DNA of 64,000 nucleotides from Periconia sp. R9002 (Eukaryota > Ascomycota > Dothideomycetes > Pleosporales > Periconiaceae), in assembly GCA_023627715.1 (NCBI GenBank), contig JAMAHW010000101.1:82621-146620 (forward strand). The letters are read 5' to 3'. Within the stretch, counting starts at the first letter, position 1; every line of letters begins with the position of its first letter. A program made the position numbers and the translations under genes. The notes beneath the pieces were generated by a model that was not told the origin of the DNA, did no database searches, and saw nothing but the letters and a program-made list of their open reading frames with translations. Below are positions 12,501 to 22,966 of this stretch, one piece after another.

Positions 12501-15500
12501 GGTTAATAGATACGTTAATTAGTATAATAGTTTAAGTATTTTTTAGAGAGTTCTTCTTTCTTCTAGTCTTATTTAGACAGCTTAAGGCGTTCTAAATAGA
12601 ATTTAAGGTCTACTAAAATAGCTAGATAACATCTACTACGTTTTTTTATATAGTAGGTACACTTATTATCTAAATTAATAGTGTCTATATTATATAATTT
12701 ACCCTAACGTAGGCATCTTCTACATTTTTAGTATATTAGGTTTAGTTATACTAGAGCTTTGTTTCTATAGTTATTAATTAATACTTTTTAAGTTTGTTAT
12801 TATATCTCTTTAAAATCTTAATATATTTTCTATATATCTATATTTCTTATTTAAAAAATAGTAAGGAAGTTTATAAGATTGCGTTTACCTATTAGATACT
12901 ACTTAGGTTCCTAAAGATATACTTTTAGTAAATTCTTAAAATTATTATATAATTTAGATATATTTATATAAAAAAGTAAATTGTAAGTGTTTTTATAATT
13001 AGTATTACTTATATCTATATCTTTATTTTTCTAATTATATAATATTATACAGGATACGTAAAACACTAGACTCTATTTTCTTATTAAACTAGTCTTATAT
13101 CCTTTACTTTTAATATAGTTCTAGAGTTATATAATAGTAAGTTTATAATTTTGTACTTATAGTTCTTTAAAAGTTATAGTATTATTAAGATCTAGCAATA
13201 TAGTATCCCCCTAACTTAACAGTTTAGATTCTAAAGAGGAAGTCTAGATTATTAAAACCGTATAATAAAAGAAATAAGATGTCTTATTTACTTTAATACT
13301 TTCTTAAGAACTAGCGGATAAGGATTATTAAGTATCCTAGTAAGTATTTAGTTTAATTAAATATTAATTTAATAATAATGCTAAGTTAACTAGATTATTA
13401 TTAGCTTAACGTATCTTATTTATAGATATTAATTAACCTATAATTAACTATAGATTAGCTAGAACTTTAGTCTTATAAGTAGACAAGAAGGATCTAGGGG
13501 GACTAAGCTACTCTATAGAATCTAGGGATTCTAAGTTCTAAGATAAGGCGTTTTAACTAGTATTAGAATCTTTATCTAAAGTTTAATTAATATTAAGTTT
13601 ATCGTTTACTATATATACCTAATATCTAGTAACTTTACTAGTATCTAGTAAGTAGATTTAATAGGTTATTTTATTTTCTATTCTAATAAAGTATCTAATT
13701 TTACTTTATTTATTAAGTAGTTTAGAACTATACCGCTTTTCCTAGGGAATAATTATATAAGCTAGACTACCCTATATACGTTTATTAGAAAGATCTAGAT
13801 TAGTATTATATTTAGCTTACTATAATGTAACTTCTTCCTTAAGTATAGACGTAGGAGACCTATTTTTAAGCTAGATTCTATAATATACTAGTTTAACTTA
13901 TAAAGTTTTAGGGAGGATATTTTACTAAATATATTCCTATAGGTTTTTAAACTAGTTATCTAGATCGCCTAGAAGTTAATAATCTTACTATATAGCTAGA
14001 GCCTTTTCTTTTATAGTGCGATAACTGCGTTCTTATACCCTAACTTAATATAGCTTATAAAGTATAGAGAATTCTATAGTAATTCTATATTATTTAGTAT
14101 AGTAATTAACTTTAACTATATTAAAAACGTTATCTAGTCTATATTAAACGTTACGCTTTTAATTTACGCGTTAAATATATTTATAATATACTTTAAATAC
14201 TTTAAAAACTTACTAGATCCCTAGTATACGTATATTATAGGTCTATTTTTTTATATCTATAAGAAAGAATATACTAGTAGTGCTATCCTAACTAGGTAGA
14301 GTCTTATAAGGGCCCTAGATATTACCTATTAAAAGATCTTCTAATTCTATAAATTAGTGAAATATAGAAGTTTAAGGAATATATATAATTAGTTTAGAGA
14401 TAGCGTAGATAGGGTATATATAACTAATTAGTTTTTTAACATCTTTAGCTATAAAGTAAAGGCCCTAAGAGTAACTTATTAGTTTATAGATTTCTAAGTA
14501 GGCTAGGTGTCTAAGACGATAGTGTGCTTAAATAATTACCCTCTAAACTACGTTTATAATATAAAGACTTAGTAATAATAAAGGTAACTTTATATTTAGA
14601 ATAGATATATTATTACTAACGCGTTTAATTTAATAGAGTCTATTATACTCTATTATAACACCTAGTTAATCTCCTATAGCCTTATTATAGATAGTAATTT
14701 TATCTCTATCCTAGGTACTACTTAAGCTAGCTTTACTAAGTTTTAATATTAAAACTATATTAAGCTACGTCTTAGGTAAGAGTAGAGTTTTAGTAAAAGT
14801 AAAGATATTATCTAAGTCTATAAAACGTATTTTAACTAGCCTTTCTCTAGCTAGAAGAATATCTACTAATAGACTATACGCTATTTTATAGGTTATATTA
14901 AGATTAGAAAACTATTTTTAGTTATTAGAGAGATATGTATTAGTACCTAAGTCTATAATCTATTCTCTTAAGAAGGATATATTTATTATAGCACTATTAT
15001 ACGTAGCGTTTCTAGAGACTATAAGTTGTTATATTAAATAGTTAGAAGGGTTTTTAAACTACATTATTTTACTATAATTACTAGCTTATAGATAACTAGA
15101 ATCTTAAGCTAATAATTGTGTTATAATCTAGTTAGAAAAAGAGGATCTAAGCCCTTAATTATAAGTAAGATAAACGTATTACACTAGATATATATAGATT
15201 TTATAGGCTTTATAAGGATTAAGGATAGGAAAAGGAATAATTTTAGTGCTAGTAGAGGTAATAATTTAAATATAACTATATAGAGCCTAACTTAGTTAAG
15301 TAGTAGCTATAATACCAACTAGCCCTAATGCTAGAATTATTATATAGTAAGTTAATATTGTTGCGGTGTCGCTTTCTAAAATAGACATAAGGGACGTATC
15401 TAAAAGCCTTATTTCTAGTAGTAAAGTAGATATTTCCTAACTAGTTAATAGTATAGGTAGTAAATGTTTTAAAGGTATTAAGGAATTACTATTTAGTATT

Positions 15501-17203
15501 AAGTCTTTTATTCTTTTTTTAATTATACTAAGCTGTTTTGCATTATACTTAAGTAGCTTCTTTATTAACTTCTTTTTAGTGTTATCCTTACCTTATTTAT
15601 TAAGAATTTTGATATTGCGTTATTTGCAGAGAGTAATAAGTTTAGATTTAAAAAGTTATATATATTCTTTAGTAGACTTATAAGGTAGAGGCTGAATAGG
15701 CCTATTATTTTCTTCCTTAACTAGGTTATTAACTATATGGATTTAACTAAGTATATTCTTTTCTAACTTAAGGTTAGATTCTAAGATGTCTATAATATAA
15801 CTATTAGTATATAGGTTAGTTTTATTAATTATAAGATAAGTAACTTAGTTTCCTTTTAGAGATAATAGAATAGTATTAATAGTATTAGTAGAGGTAGACG
15901 TTTTTTAGGAGGATTTTATATTTAATTCTTCTATTAATAGTTATAGTAGACGTTTTTCTAGATACGCTTTCTAGTAGTTATCTATAGTGTAACTCTACTA
16001 GGTTTAGCATCTTTTAGTAAAGTATTTCTTAACTTTTAGTAGCTTATCTAATTGTGTTTCTTAAGTACTAGAACTATTAGTAGTAACTTAATTTATTATA
16101 TTTAATACTAGAGTTATGCTATTATTACTAATATTACTAGTAGTATAATAAATAAATTTAGTACGCTCGTTAAGTTTAGATTTAAAAGTAAGTAGTTGTA
16201 TAGTAACGTTGTTAAGCGTAGAGGCTAGAGTACTTAGAAAATTATAGAGATAGTCGTATTAATTAATAAAAGGGCGGAAAGATTTAAGTAGAGCTTATAG
16301 AATTTTTAGAATTATTTAATAGTCTAAGTAAGGTTCGCTATTAACGTCCCTAATATCCTAACGCTATATTTCTAGTTAATTAAAGAAATTCTAAACACCT
16401 ATATAATATTTAAAACGTAAATTATTAATATTACGTTATATAATTTACTTAACTTAACTATTAGTTATTTTATAGCAATTATGTAGATAGATTTAGATTT
16501 TAGATAGTATTTTAAGTTATTCTAGATTCCCGTAAATAGAAACATTATAGTAGTATATAAGAATAGATAAGACCCGCCTAACTTTAGTATCGTTATATTT
16601 ATACTAATCTCTTACTAGATAAAAACGTGCTATATAATCCAATATACTTTCTCCTAAAAGTAGAGATATAGGAGGAGTAGACTAATGCGGCTAAAGATAC
16701 TATTAGTCCTAATTAACTAGTAGTGTTACTAGTGTTTATTTAGTGCCTATAAAGGTAGTTATACCTTATACGTTAGTTTTAGTTTTGTATTTAATTTAAT
16801 AGCTTTAGAGAAGACTTTCTAGATTGTTAATAGTAAATTAAGCGTATTACGCAACTATTAGAGTAATAGTAAATAGAAACGTTAAGTTATTTAATAAGCT
16901 TAATTAAGGTAAATTATTAGAAACACTTTACAGAGGTGTCTGCGATATTAGTATATTAATTAGGTAATTAGCCTCTAATAGAGGGGAGAGAATTAACTTA
17001 CAATTTTTAATAATATTAAGTATACCTTTAGAGATAGTAATAATTTTAAAATTACGTTTCTAGCAAATAAAATTGTCCTAACCTTTAAAGTAGACTAGAT
17101 CGCTTAGAAGTTTAGTAAAATCAGCAGTTTTAAAGAAGTGTAATATAATAAGTAATCGTTTTTAGTATTTAGTTATATTGTAACTTAAGTAGTAGAGAGA
17201 TAG

Positions 17204-17223
17204 CGAACGAGGGACTTATAACC
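17204..17223 (-). other. Candidate primer-binding site
   Basis: Directly inside the 5' LTR the plus strand reads like the 3' end of a tRNA: a TpsiC-loop end CGAAC, a 5-base stem GAGGG, a 7-base acceptor strand, then ACC. The minus strand is therefore GGTTATAAGTCCCTCGTTCG, the expected position and form of a primer-binding site for a tRNA 3' end. RIP may have altered bases, and the tRNA cannot be identified from this window. Confidence 0.5.
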
Positions 17224-17383
17224 TATTAAAATAACTAGGCACACATAGAAGATAAGATAAAAAGGATAATATTCTATCTATTATACTAAAGCGATTAATA
17301 TACACCTTAGTTTATATATATAATAAAGAAATCTATTTGTTATTTATTAATTCCGCGTTTACTCTCATCTCTAATCTTTAACA
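17224..17383 (-). repeat. Right LTR (5' LTR of the element)
   Basis: 160 bp, starting TATTAAAATAAC (the left copy has TGTTAAAATAAC) and ending TTTAACA directly before the target duplication. On the element's own strand it starts TGTTAAAGATTAG and would carry the promoter. It is nearly identical to the left LTR over 147 bp except for RIP-type transitions. Confidence 0.87.
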
Positions 17384-17388
17384 AAGAC
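17384..17388 (+). repeat. Target-site duplication, right copy (AAGAC)
   Basis: This is the second copy of the 5-bp duplication made on integration. The host reading frame resumes at TTG 17389. Confidence 0.85.
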
Positions 17389-17859
17389 TTGAACTATATG
17401 CATTAGAGCGTTTTCAGCGGCAAAGCAAACTATATTCGTAAGGATCCATATTACACGAATGTCAACAATTGGACGCTCACGTTTAACCTCACCGAGAAAC
17501 AAATCGGCAACAAGACTAATGCAACACTTACCATACAGCTAGCTGGTGTCAAGACCTCAGCTGGTAACAACAATCACGCAGACAAAGACTGGAATGATCT
17601 GCCCTACACTGTTGTGGTCAACGGTAAGCAACTACCAGTGTGGACTATTCCCTCAGAGCACTCCTCAAGTTGTGCTGTGCGGAGCGCTGCAACATGTTAC
17701 ACCACAGGACATAAATTTGTTTTCGAAGCGGGGTTTTTGAAATCAGGTGAGAATGATATGATATTGAGTTTGCCAGCACGAGCAACAGCCCCCGAAGACG
17801 CAGTTCTTCCGGAAAGTGTATACTTGCAATACGATGCGCTCAGGCTAGAGGTTGCATAA

Positions 17860-18363
17860 GTGGGTCCAAATAGGATAAATATCATATTGTCCCCATGTCG
17901 TATCAGATCCTACAGCTTGTCCTAGGCGTTGGAGTGGTTACTTTAGATGAAGTATAGAAGTAGTTAGTGTGCAAAAAGTGAGCAATTGTGCCCCATGGCC
18001 TGTTCTTCTTTTTTATTTTCTTTCCCTCCGCTCTCTTTCCATTTTTTTGACGAGTACACTACATCTTTGTATTGATTTTAGTTTATTCAAGGGCATGAAA
18101 AGGGAATCGTGAAAGCGAAAAAAAAAACCCTTCAGAATTTTGTTCCTCTACCACCACCGCTGTCCGAATATTCATTGGATATGATAGTGGGAGATGCAGA
18201 ACGTTGAGTAAAGACGAATAGAATTGCGATATGTTGAACAAGAGACTAAAGCATATCCACAGATCAATTTCTTCTACATCACAAGGAACGACTGTAACAC
18301 ATGGACACTGAACCACTACCATTCCCCCTTCACCGAAGCTACTACTAGTGTAGTTCGCCTGAT
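17860..18363. other. 3' flank, no gene
   Basis: Convergent intergenic region between the broken PL4 gene and the leftward small secreted protein gene. T-rich and A-rich tracts are present near 18,005-18,050 and 18,118-18,127. No coding sequence is supported. Confidence 0.5.
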
Positions 18364-18776
18364 CTAACAGTAGATCTGGTACGAGAACAAGTTCCTCACA
18401 TCATAACATTGCTGAAGATTGGCCGGGCCGACCTCCGTGTATTCGCCCTGGCAGGTATCGGACTTGAAGAGGTGTACTGCAAGCTGCGTAAGCCTACGAT
18501 CTAATGAAAAGACTAGCCGTATGCCTTCGACTCACCATAACAGTTTGTGTTGAGCCACCAAGCAGTAAAGCCTTCGCCTGGTAGGAAGTAGCAAACTCCA
18601 TCGGGAACGAGTTGGTCCTGCTTGTTGGAATTGAAGCATTGGCCGTCCCAGGTGGCGATGGAAGCAGCCTCGGGGTATCGTCCTCTGACTCCGAGGGATG
18701 GAGCAGGACCTTCGACCGGAGCCGAGAGTATTGGGAGGGAGAGAAGGGGAAGAACAGCGAGAGTGTACTTGAACAT
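18364..18776 (-). CDS. Small secreted cysteine-rich protein (117 aa)
   Basis: Two exons, 18776-18536 and 18476-18364, joined by a 59-bp intron (18477-18535, GTGAGT...TTGCAG); splicing completes the NTNCY-VHLFKSDTC segment in frame and ends at TAG. The N-terminus is a clear signal peptide (MFKYTLAVLPLLSLPILSA). The mature part contains exactly six cysteines (GQC, GVC, NC, DTC, QQC, IYC), consistent with three disulfides, and ends on a cysteine. Short length, secretion and even cysteine number fit the loose class of fungal effector-like or cell-wall proteins, but I do not recognise a named family and claim no activity. A TATATAAG box lies about 115 bp upstream. Confidence 0.75.
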
Positions 18777-18886
18777 GTTGGAGGATGTCGGTGTAACTTA
18801 GTGGGTCTTGGAAGGTCGAGAAACTGTTGTTTTTGAAGGTGTTAAGTTTTCCGTGATGATGCTTTGTGAAGTGTTCAGAATCTGGG

Positions 18887-18894
18887 CTTATATA
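18887..18894 (-). promoter_or_regulatory. TATA-like box of small secreted protein gene
   Basis: TATATAAG on the minus strand, about 111-118 bp upstream of the ATG at 18776. This is a plausible core promoter distance for a fungal gene with a short leader. Confidence 0.35.
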
Positions 18895-20971
18895 TGTCTG
18901 TCTCCAGGAGGTTTACTGTTGTCGAGTGTCACTCCGCGGAGAAACTTTCTCCTAAATGGAATACTCTGGCCACGCACGCTGACTTCCAAAGTCTTGAGTA
19001 TTGCCATGAACAGCTACGCTGACATGCTTCGGCCGAATGGGTTCATTGTTGCTGTTGGCTTGTGTACATGCGTTGCTCAGCTGGAAGATAACACGAAGGC
19101 ACCTGATCCTCCTTTCACTTCAAAAAGTTAGCTCTTGCAGCACTGCAAGTTCCCTATCCGGATCAGCATACGGAGCTGGTGAAAACATTGAATGTAGAAC
19201 GCTAGCTAGCTGAGATCAGGTACCAGGTTTGTGCATGCAGTAGAGCCGCTAACACAACCGATTGGACGAAGCTGAAAAAATGCCAAGAGATGTAAGCGGT
19301 ACGGGCGCACCAACATACAAGACAATGCAGCACATAGTAGCCGAGCGGTGTAGAAGAGAGTTGGTCTGGAACGATGGTACCTTTTTTGTCTGCGCGGCAG
19401 TGCGTCCACAGGCAGAAATGGTGCAGTACCACAGCAGAAATCCTGGAGCGCAGCAAAACTTTAGAAACCCTCCAATTGAAAAATGTAACACAAAACTTGG
19501 TTATTATTTGGGACAAATGCTGCAGCGCACTATTTTTAATCTAGCAGATACAGAGATCAATGATATCAATTGATGTAACTATCCCGCAGCGTCACCGATT
19601 CGTGCATTAATGTCCCTGTTAGAACCGAAAACGGTTATTACCAAAGTAACATTGTATCCCACTATACTCTGAATAGTATTACCTCCATCCTGAATATCCG
19701 ACTCGCAGACGGAGACTATCACGAGGCACAAGCCGTAGCTTCCGGACCCTGGTCTCGAAGTTCCCCTACATGAGCCTCGCGTTAGACAGACCGCCGCGGG
19801 GGCGACTCACGTGGGTAAAAATTCACCTGTGTGTGCGTCCTGGCCGAGGATGTTATTGCGAAACTTTACTACTGTGTCGATACAGCGACTAGGCCAATAC
19901 TGTGCAACGGCAACATTATAATTTTGATCAATGGAGGCAAGCCAAACTTGAGGTGCAAAAATGTAGATTCACGGAATAAAATCCAACAAATAGTATACAG
20001 AGTTTATAATAGCTGGCAGAGTCGCATAAATGGCTTTCTGAACGATTTGTTACAATATCCTGCTCCTTACAATCTGGGAACGGGGACACAGAAGGGGAAG
20101 AACTGGGGCACATTCTAAAAAAGGATATCGCCACATGATAACATTCTTTGTCTTGCAATCTTGAAGTGACATGGCTGCACTGGATTGATGTTGATCCGGA
20201 GTTGCGAGTTATGGGAGAGCTTGCTAATGGTATGGTAACCTGGTGATATAGCTACTACGCATGTGCGTCTCTGAACATTCGATCTCATTACGTTGTCGTT
20301 ACGGTTCGAGAAGGAGACGTAATTGGTGATATTTTAGGGACTTTCAAAAAACTTAGGGTTCAACCCTAACCCGGTCTAAGTATACCCCTTTTGAGTTGCA
20401 GTTGACTCCGAAACAAGTCCTCTAATTGCTATTTTGTTGATACTGCAACACATTATAGGGCGTGCGCATGCAGCTCGTCCCGAATATGGCGTGATATGTT
20501 TTTCCTGCATTTGCCTGCCTATGCGGGCCTCCCTCAATGAACGGAATAAAACGCTCTAAGTTATTCCGCTGTAAATATCTTGATTCCACAAATGGTCGAA
20601 AAAGACAATAGTAACGCCGCACTCAGTATTTGCTATGGTTTGACGGAAATTGGCGCTATTTACGTCGACAAGACAGTTCAGAAGTGGACGCGTAAGACCC
20701 CCCCCCTCCCTCCCCCGTTTGTATTCCCTGGATCTGAGTTTACCTTGATATAAATGGTCGGAACGTGAATAGCATGCTCGCATTATCTCGCTACTGAAAC
20801 CCAAACTGCAGATTTTCAAGAGCATTAGTAAGTCCGTGTGAGTGCTTTGCTAGGAAAGTTGGCTGCAGTCTATTTCACGAATTTCACGCGTACATATTAT
20901 CGATTCATCACGTGCGCAGACAGTTGCTTGTGTGCCTGTCCTGGCCGAAGACGCCACCTAGTGTTTTGCCC

Positions 20972-21010
20972 GTGTCGATATCAGGGTAGCAGTACTCTGT
21001 GATGATCAAT
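20972..21010 (+). repeat. Dispersed repeat fragment, copy A
   Basis: Starts GTGTCGATATCAGGGTAGC and ends GATGATCAAT. It matches 51083-51122 at about 35 of 40 positions. The DNA just upstream (about 20,915-20,972) resembles 19,815-19,880, so the repeat probably extends leftwards. The family is unknown. Confidence 0.5.
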
Positions 21011-21731
21011 TTACAATGCACAATTCCTTATCGAGTCATGAGGATTAAAAAAATGTGAAACCTACAGCATTGCTGAGACAGGCTGTTCCTATCGCGATAT
21101 TAGACACGTAGAAGATGGTATCTGTAGATAGACCAGGCGAAGAAATGTTTTCTTCTTATTCCACTGCTCCTATTTTCGACATTGAACGATAAAGTATGTG
21201 ACAAGCGTTCTTCGAAGCTGGAAGCTCAATATCTAAACTATCCAAAAGCAATGCGTGTAGCTCTAACCCGATGGGTCTGAGGCACATCTACATTGATATG
21301 TATTGATCGACAATCATAGAAAGGCATCTAGTTAGACCCCTCTGTGCGTCCTTCTTTGACCTCTATCAATTACCAGATCAGTCTTAGTCTATTGGAAATT
21401 TGACCAACTGTACGACAATCCTCAGATGAGTGGTATATTCGTTGGGTTGGTGTATCGGGGTCACGGAGATTACGGACTTAATCGTGGGGGTAGTATATCC
21501 TCACTGCAACAATACTAAGTGAGGACATGGAGATAATACGGAGTACCCAAAATCCGAAACAGGCCAAAAGGTTCTCTGAGTTCCTATAAGAGTAGACCAA
21601 ACTCCTCACAGGGATGAATACGGTTCTCCAACATCAATGCTCAACATTTGAAGCTACAAAGACCTACTACCCTTCACACATACGAAAATCTGACCAGACT
21701 TTCAATTGTCCCCAAACCCAAAACCTACGCA

Positions 21732-22966
21732 ATGGCATTTCCAGTTCCCCCAAAGCCTGTTTCCGTGCTCGGGCGTCACCGCATTCTCTCGCCCTCGGCG
21801 GGTGTGCGCGTTTCTCCTCTCTGCCTTGGGGCCATGAACTATGGCGACGCATGGAAAGATTTGCTTGGCGAGTGCAGCAAAGAAACCTCCTTCGCGATGC
21901 TCGACCACTTTTATAGTCAGGGCGGAAATTTCATTGATACTGCAGTGAACTACCAAGCTGGACAAAGCGAGCAATGGGTGGGCGAGTGGATGGAGAAGCG
22001 AGGTAACCGGGATGAGATTGTGCTCGCGACCAAGTTCACGGGGAGCCAATCAGTAGAGTCGTGGGACAAGAAATTTCAGGGTAACTTTGGAGGAAACAGC
22101 GCGAAGAACGTCTTTACGAGCGTGGAGCGTTCGTTGAAATCTTTGCGCACGTCGTACATTGATCTTGTAAGTCTGAATATGATTAAACTGGAACTTCGGC
22201 TGACCCCCCATCGCAAAAGTACTACGTGCACCTCTGGGATCATACCACTTCAATTCCCGAATTGATGCATGCCTTAAACGACCTCTGCACCGCTCGCAAG
22301 GTGATTTATCTTGGCGTCTCGGACACCCCAGCCTGGATCGTCGTTAAGGCTAATGCATATGCCCGCCAACATAGTTTACGGCCCTTCACCGTATATCAAG
22401 GTCGATGGAGTGCCTCGTGTCGCGACTTTGAGCGAGATATTATCCCTATGTGTCTCGATGAGGGAATGGCTCTCGCTCCTTGGGGCGTTCTCGGCAATGG
22501 CGGATTCAAGAGCAAAGAAGAAGAAGATGGACGGCCAGCGAAGTTCCACCTTACTGGGAAGGAGGAGAAAGTGCGCGAGGTACTGGAGAGCATTGCGAAG
22601 CCAAAAGGTACAACGGCCGCTAGCGTTGCTTTGGCGTACGTGATGCATAAGGCACCGTATGTGTTTCCCATTGTTGGTGGGCGGAAGGTCGAGCATCTCA
22701 AAGGAAACATCTCGGCACTGGCTCTACCACTGTCACAGGAGGATATGGATAAGATTGATGGCGCATATGGATTCGATATCGGGTTCCCGCATAACATGTT
22801 GAGTGGAGGAAACAAGATGGTAACTGGACCGGAGGATTGTGCAATGCTCAGACGGTTTGGGTACTTTGACTTCGTTGTCAAGGCGCGTCCAATTCCACCC
22901 CACCAGGGTCCGCTGGATAAAACATTTGTACCAGAGCCTATTGGGATGCAAGCGCCGAAAGAGTGA
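21732..22966 (+). CDS. Aldo-keto reductase, NorB/AAD14-like
   Basis: Likely an NADPH-dependent reductase of the aryl-alcohol dehydrogenase / norsolorinic-acid-reductase-like AKR branch. Exons 21732-22166 and 22220-22966 flank a 53-bp intron (GTAAGT...AAAAG), giving 393 residues; the splice restores SYIDLYYVHLWD. Catalytic-tetrad candidates are visible: Asp and Tyr in FIDTAVNYQ, Lys in LATKF and His in YYVHLWD. The C-terminal half has the expected GVSDTPAWIV, LAPWGVLGNGGF and VFPIVGGRKVEHL blocks. I chose ATG 21732 (MAFPVPPKPVS) because upstream codons in the same frame look like leader sequence. The true substrate is unknown; no other secondary-metabolite gene is adjacent. Confidence 0.9.

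Larger units (their letters stand above)
9383..17383 (-). mobile_element. RIP-degraded Copia-type LTR retrotransposon, 8,001 bp
   Basis: The element begins TGTTA, ends TAACA, has direct terminal repeats and a 5-bp target duplication (AAGAC at 9378-9382 and 17384-17388). The interior is extremely AT-rich, full of TA steps and stop codons in every frame, as expected after RIP. Orientation is minus: at 10991-11002 the minus strand reads YIDN inside IIAIYIDNLLI, a decayed reverse-transcriptase YVDD box, and about 10331-10391 reads ISTYKVEYVAVSKVAKK, matching the AEYxAxSxAAKE block of Ty1/Copia RNase H. RNase H lying next to the 3' LTR with no integrase after it supports Copia rather than Gypsy order. 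At 8 kb it is longer than usual for Copia, so a nested insertion is possible. No intact frame remains; it is not autonomous. Confidence 0.92.
7768..17859 (+). pseudogene. Rhamnogalacturonan lyase (PL4), split by retrotransposon
   Basis: PL4 enzymes cleave the rhamnogalacturonan I backbone of pectin by beta-elimination outside the cell. Exon 1 is 7768-8697 (signal peptide from ATG 7768, hydrophobic core LAIYLVVVSWISVVFA); an intron at 8698-8758 joins FDRTFGP to QYYYFNMGAKG; exon 2 runs to 9382. The reading frame then enters a transposable element and stops at once (TGT TAA, 9383-9388). Coding resumes at 17389 in the correct frame and runs to TAA at 17857-17859 with C-terminal carbohydrate-binding features (NWTLTFNL, YLQYDALRLEVA). 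Ignoring the element, the gene would give about 674 residues, the usual full length. A TAG at 17404-17406 sits where relatives have Trp (before SVFSGKANY). Only a truncated protein lacking the C-terminal domain could be made. Confidence 0.93.
18777..21731. other. Long intergenic region with degenerate dispersed repeats
   Basis: About 3 kb with no supported gene; open frames at 19202-20158 and 20422-20825 are short, overlap on both strands and lack domains. It contains two related degenerate segments (about 19,815-19,880 and 20,915-21,010) that also resemble DNA near 51,083, a C-rich tract at about 20,696-20,716, and a telomere-like palindrome at 20,353-20,369. The last ~200 bp are probably the promoter of the aldo-keto reductase gene. 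Confidence 0.45.

Noticed and set aside
17191..17223. tRNA-like 3' end as a real tRNA gene
   Set aside because: Only the T-stem 3' half and acceptor strand exist; its position at the LTR border fits a primer-binding site.
9383..17383. Two independent AT-rich repeats rather than one element
   Set aside because: Paired LTRs, TG/CA ends, matching 5-bp duplications and host-frame continuity show one insertion, though something may be nested inside.
20341..20400. Possible tRNA T-arm (GGGTTCAACCC)
   Set aside because: No matching acceptor, D or anticodon arms around it; the match is the telomere-like palindrome.
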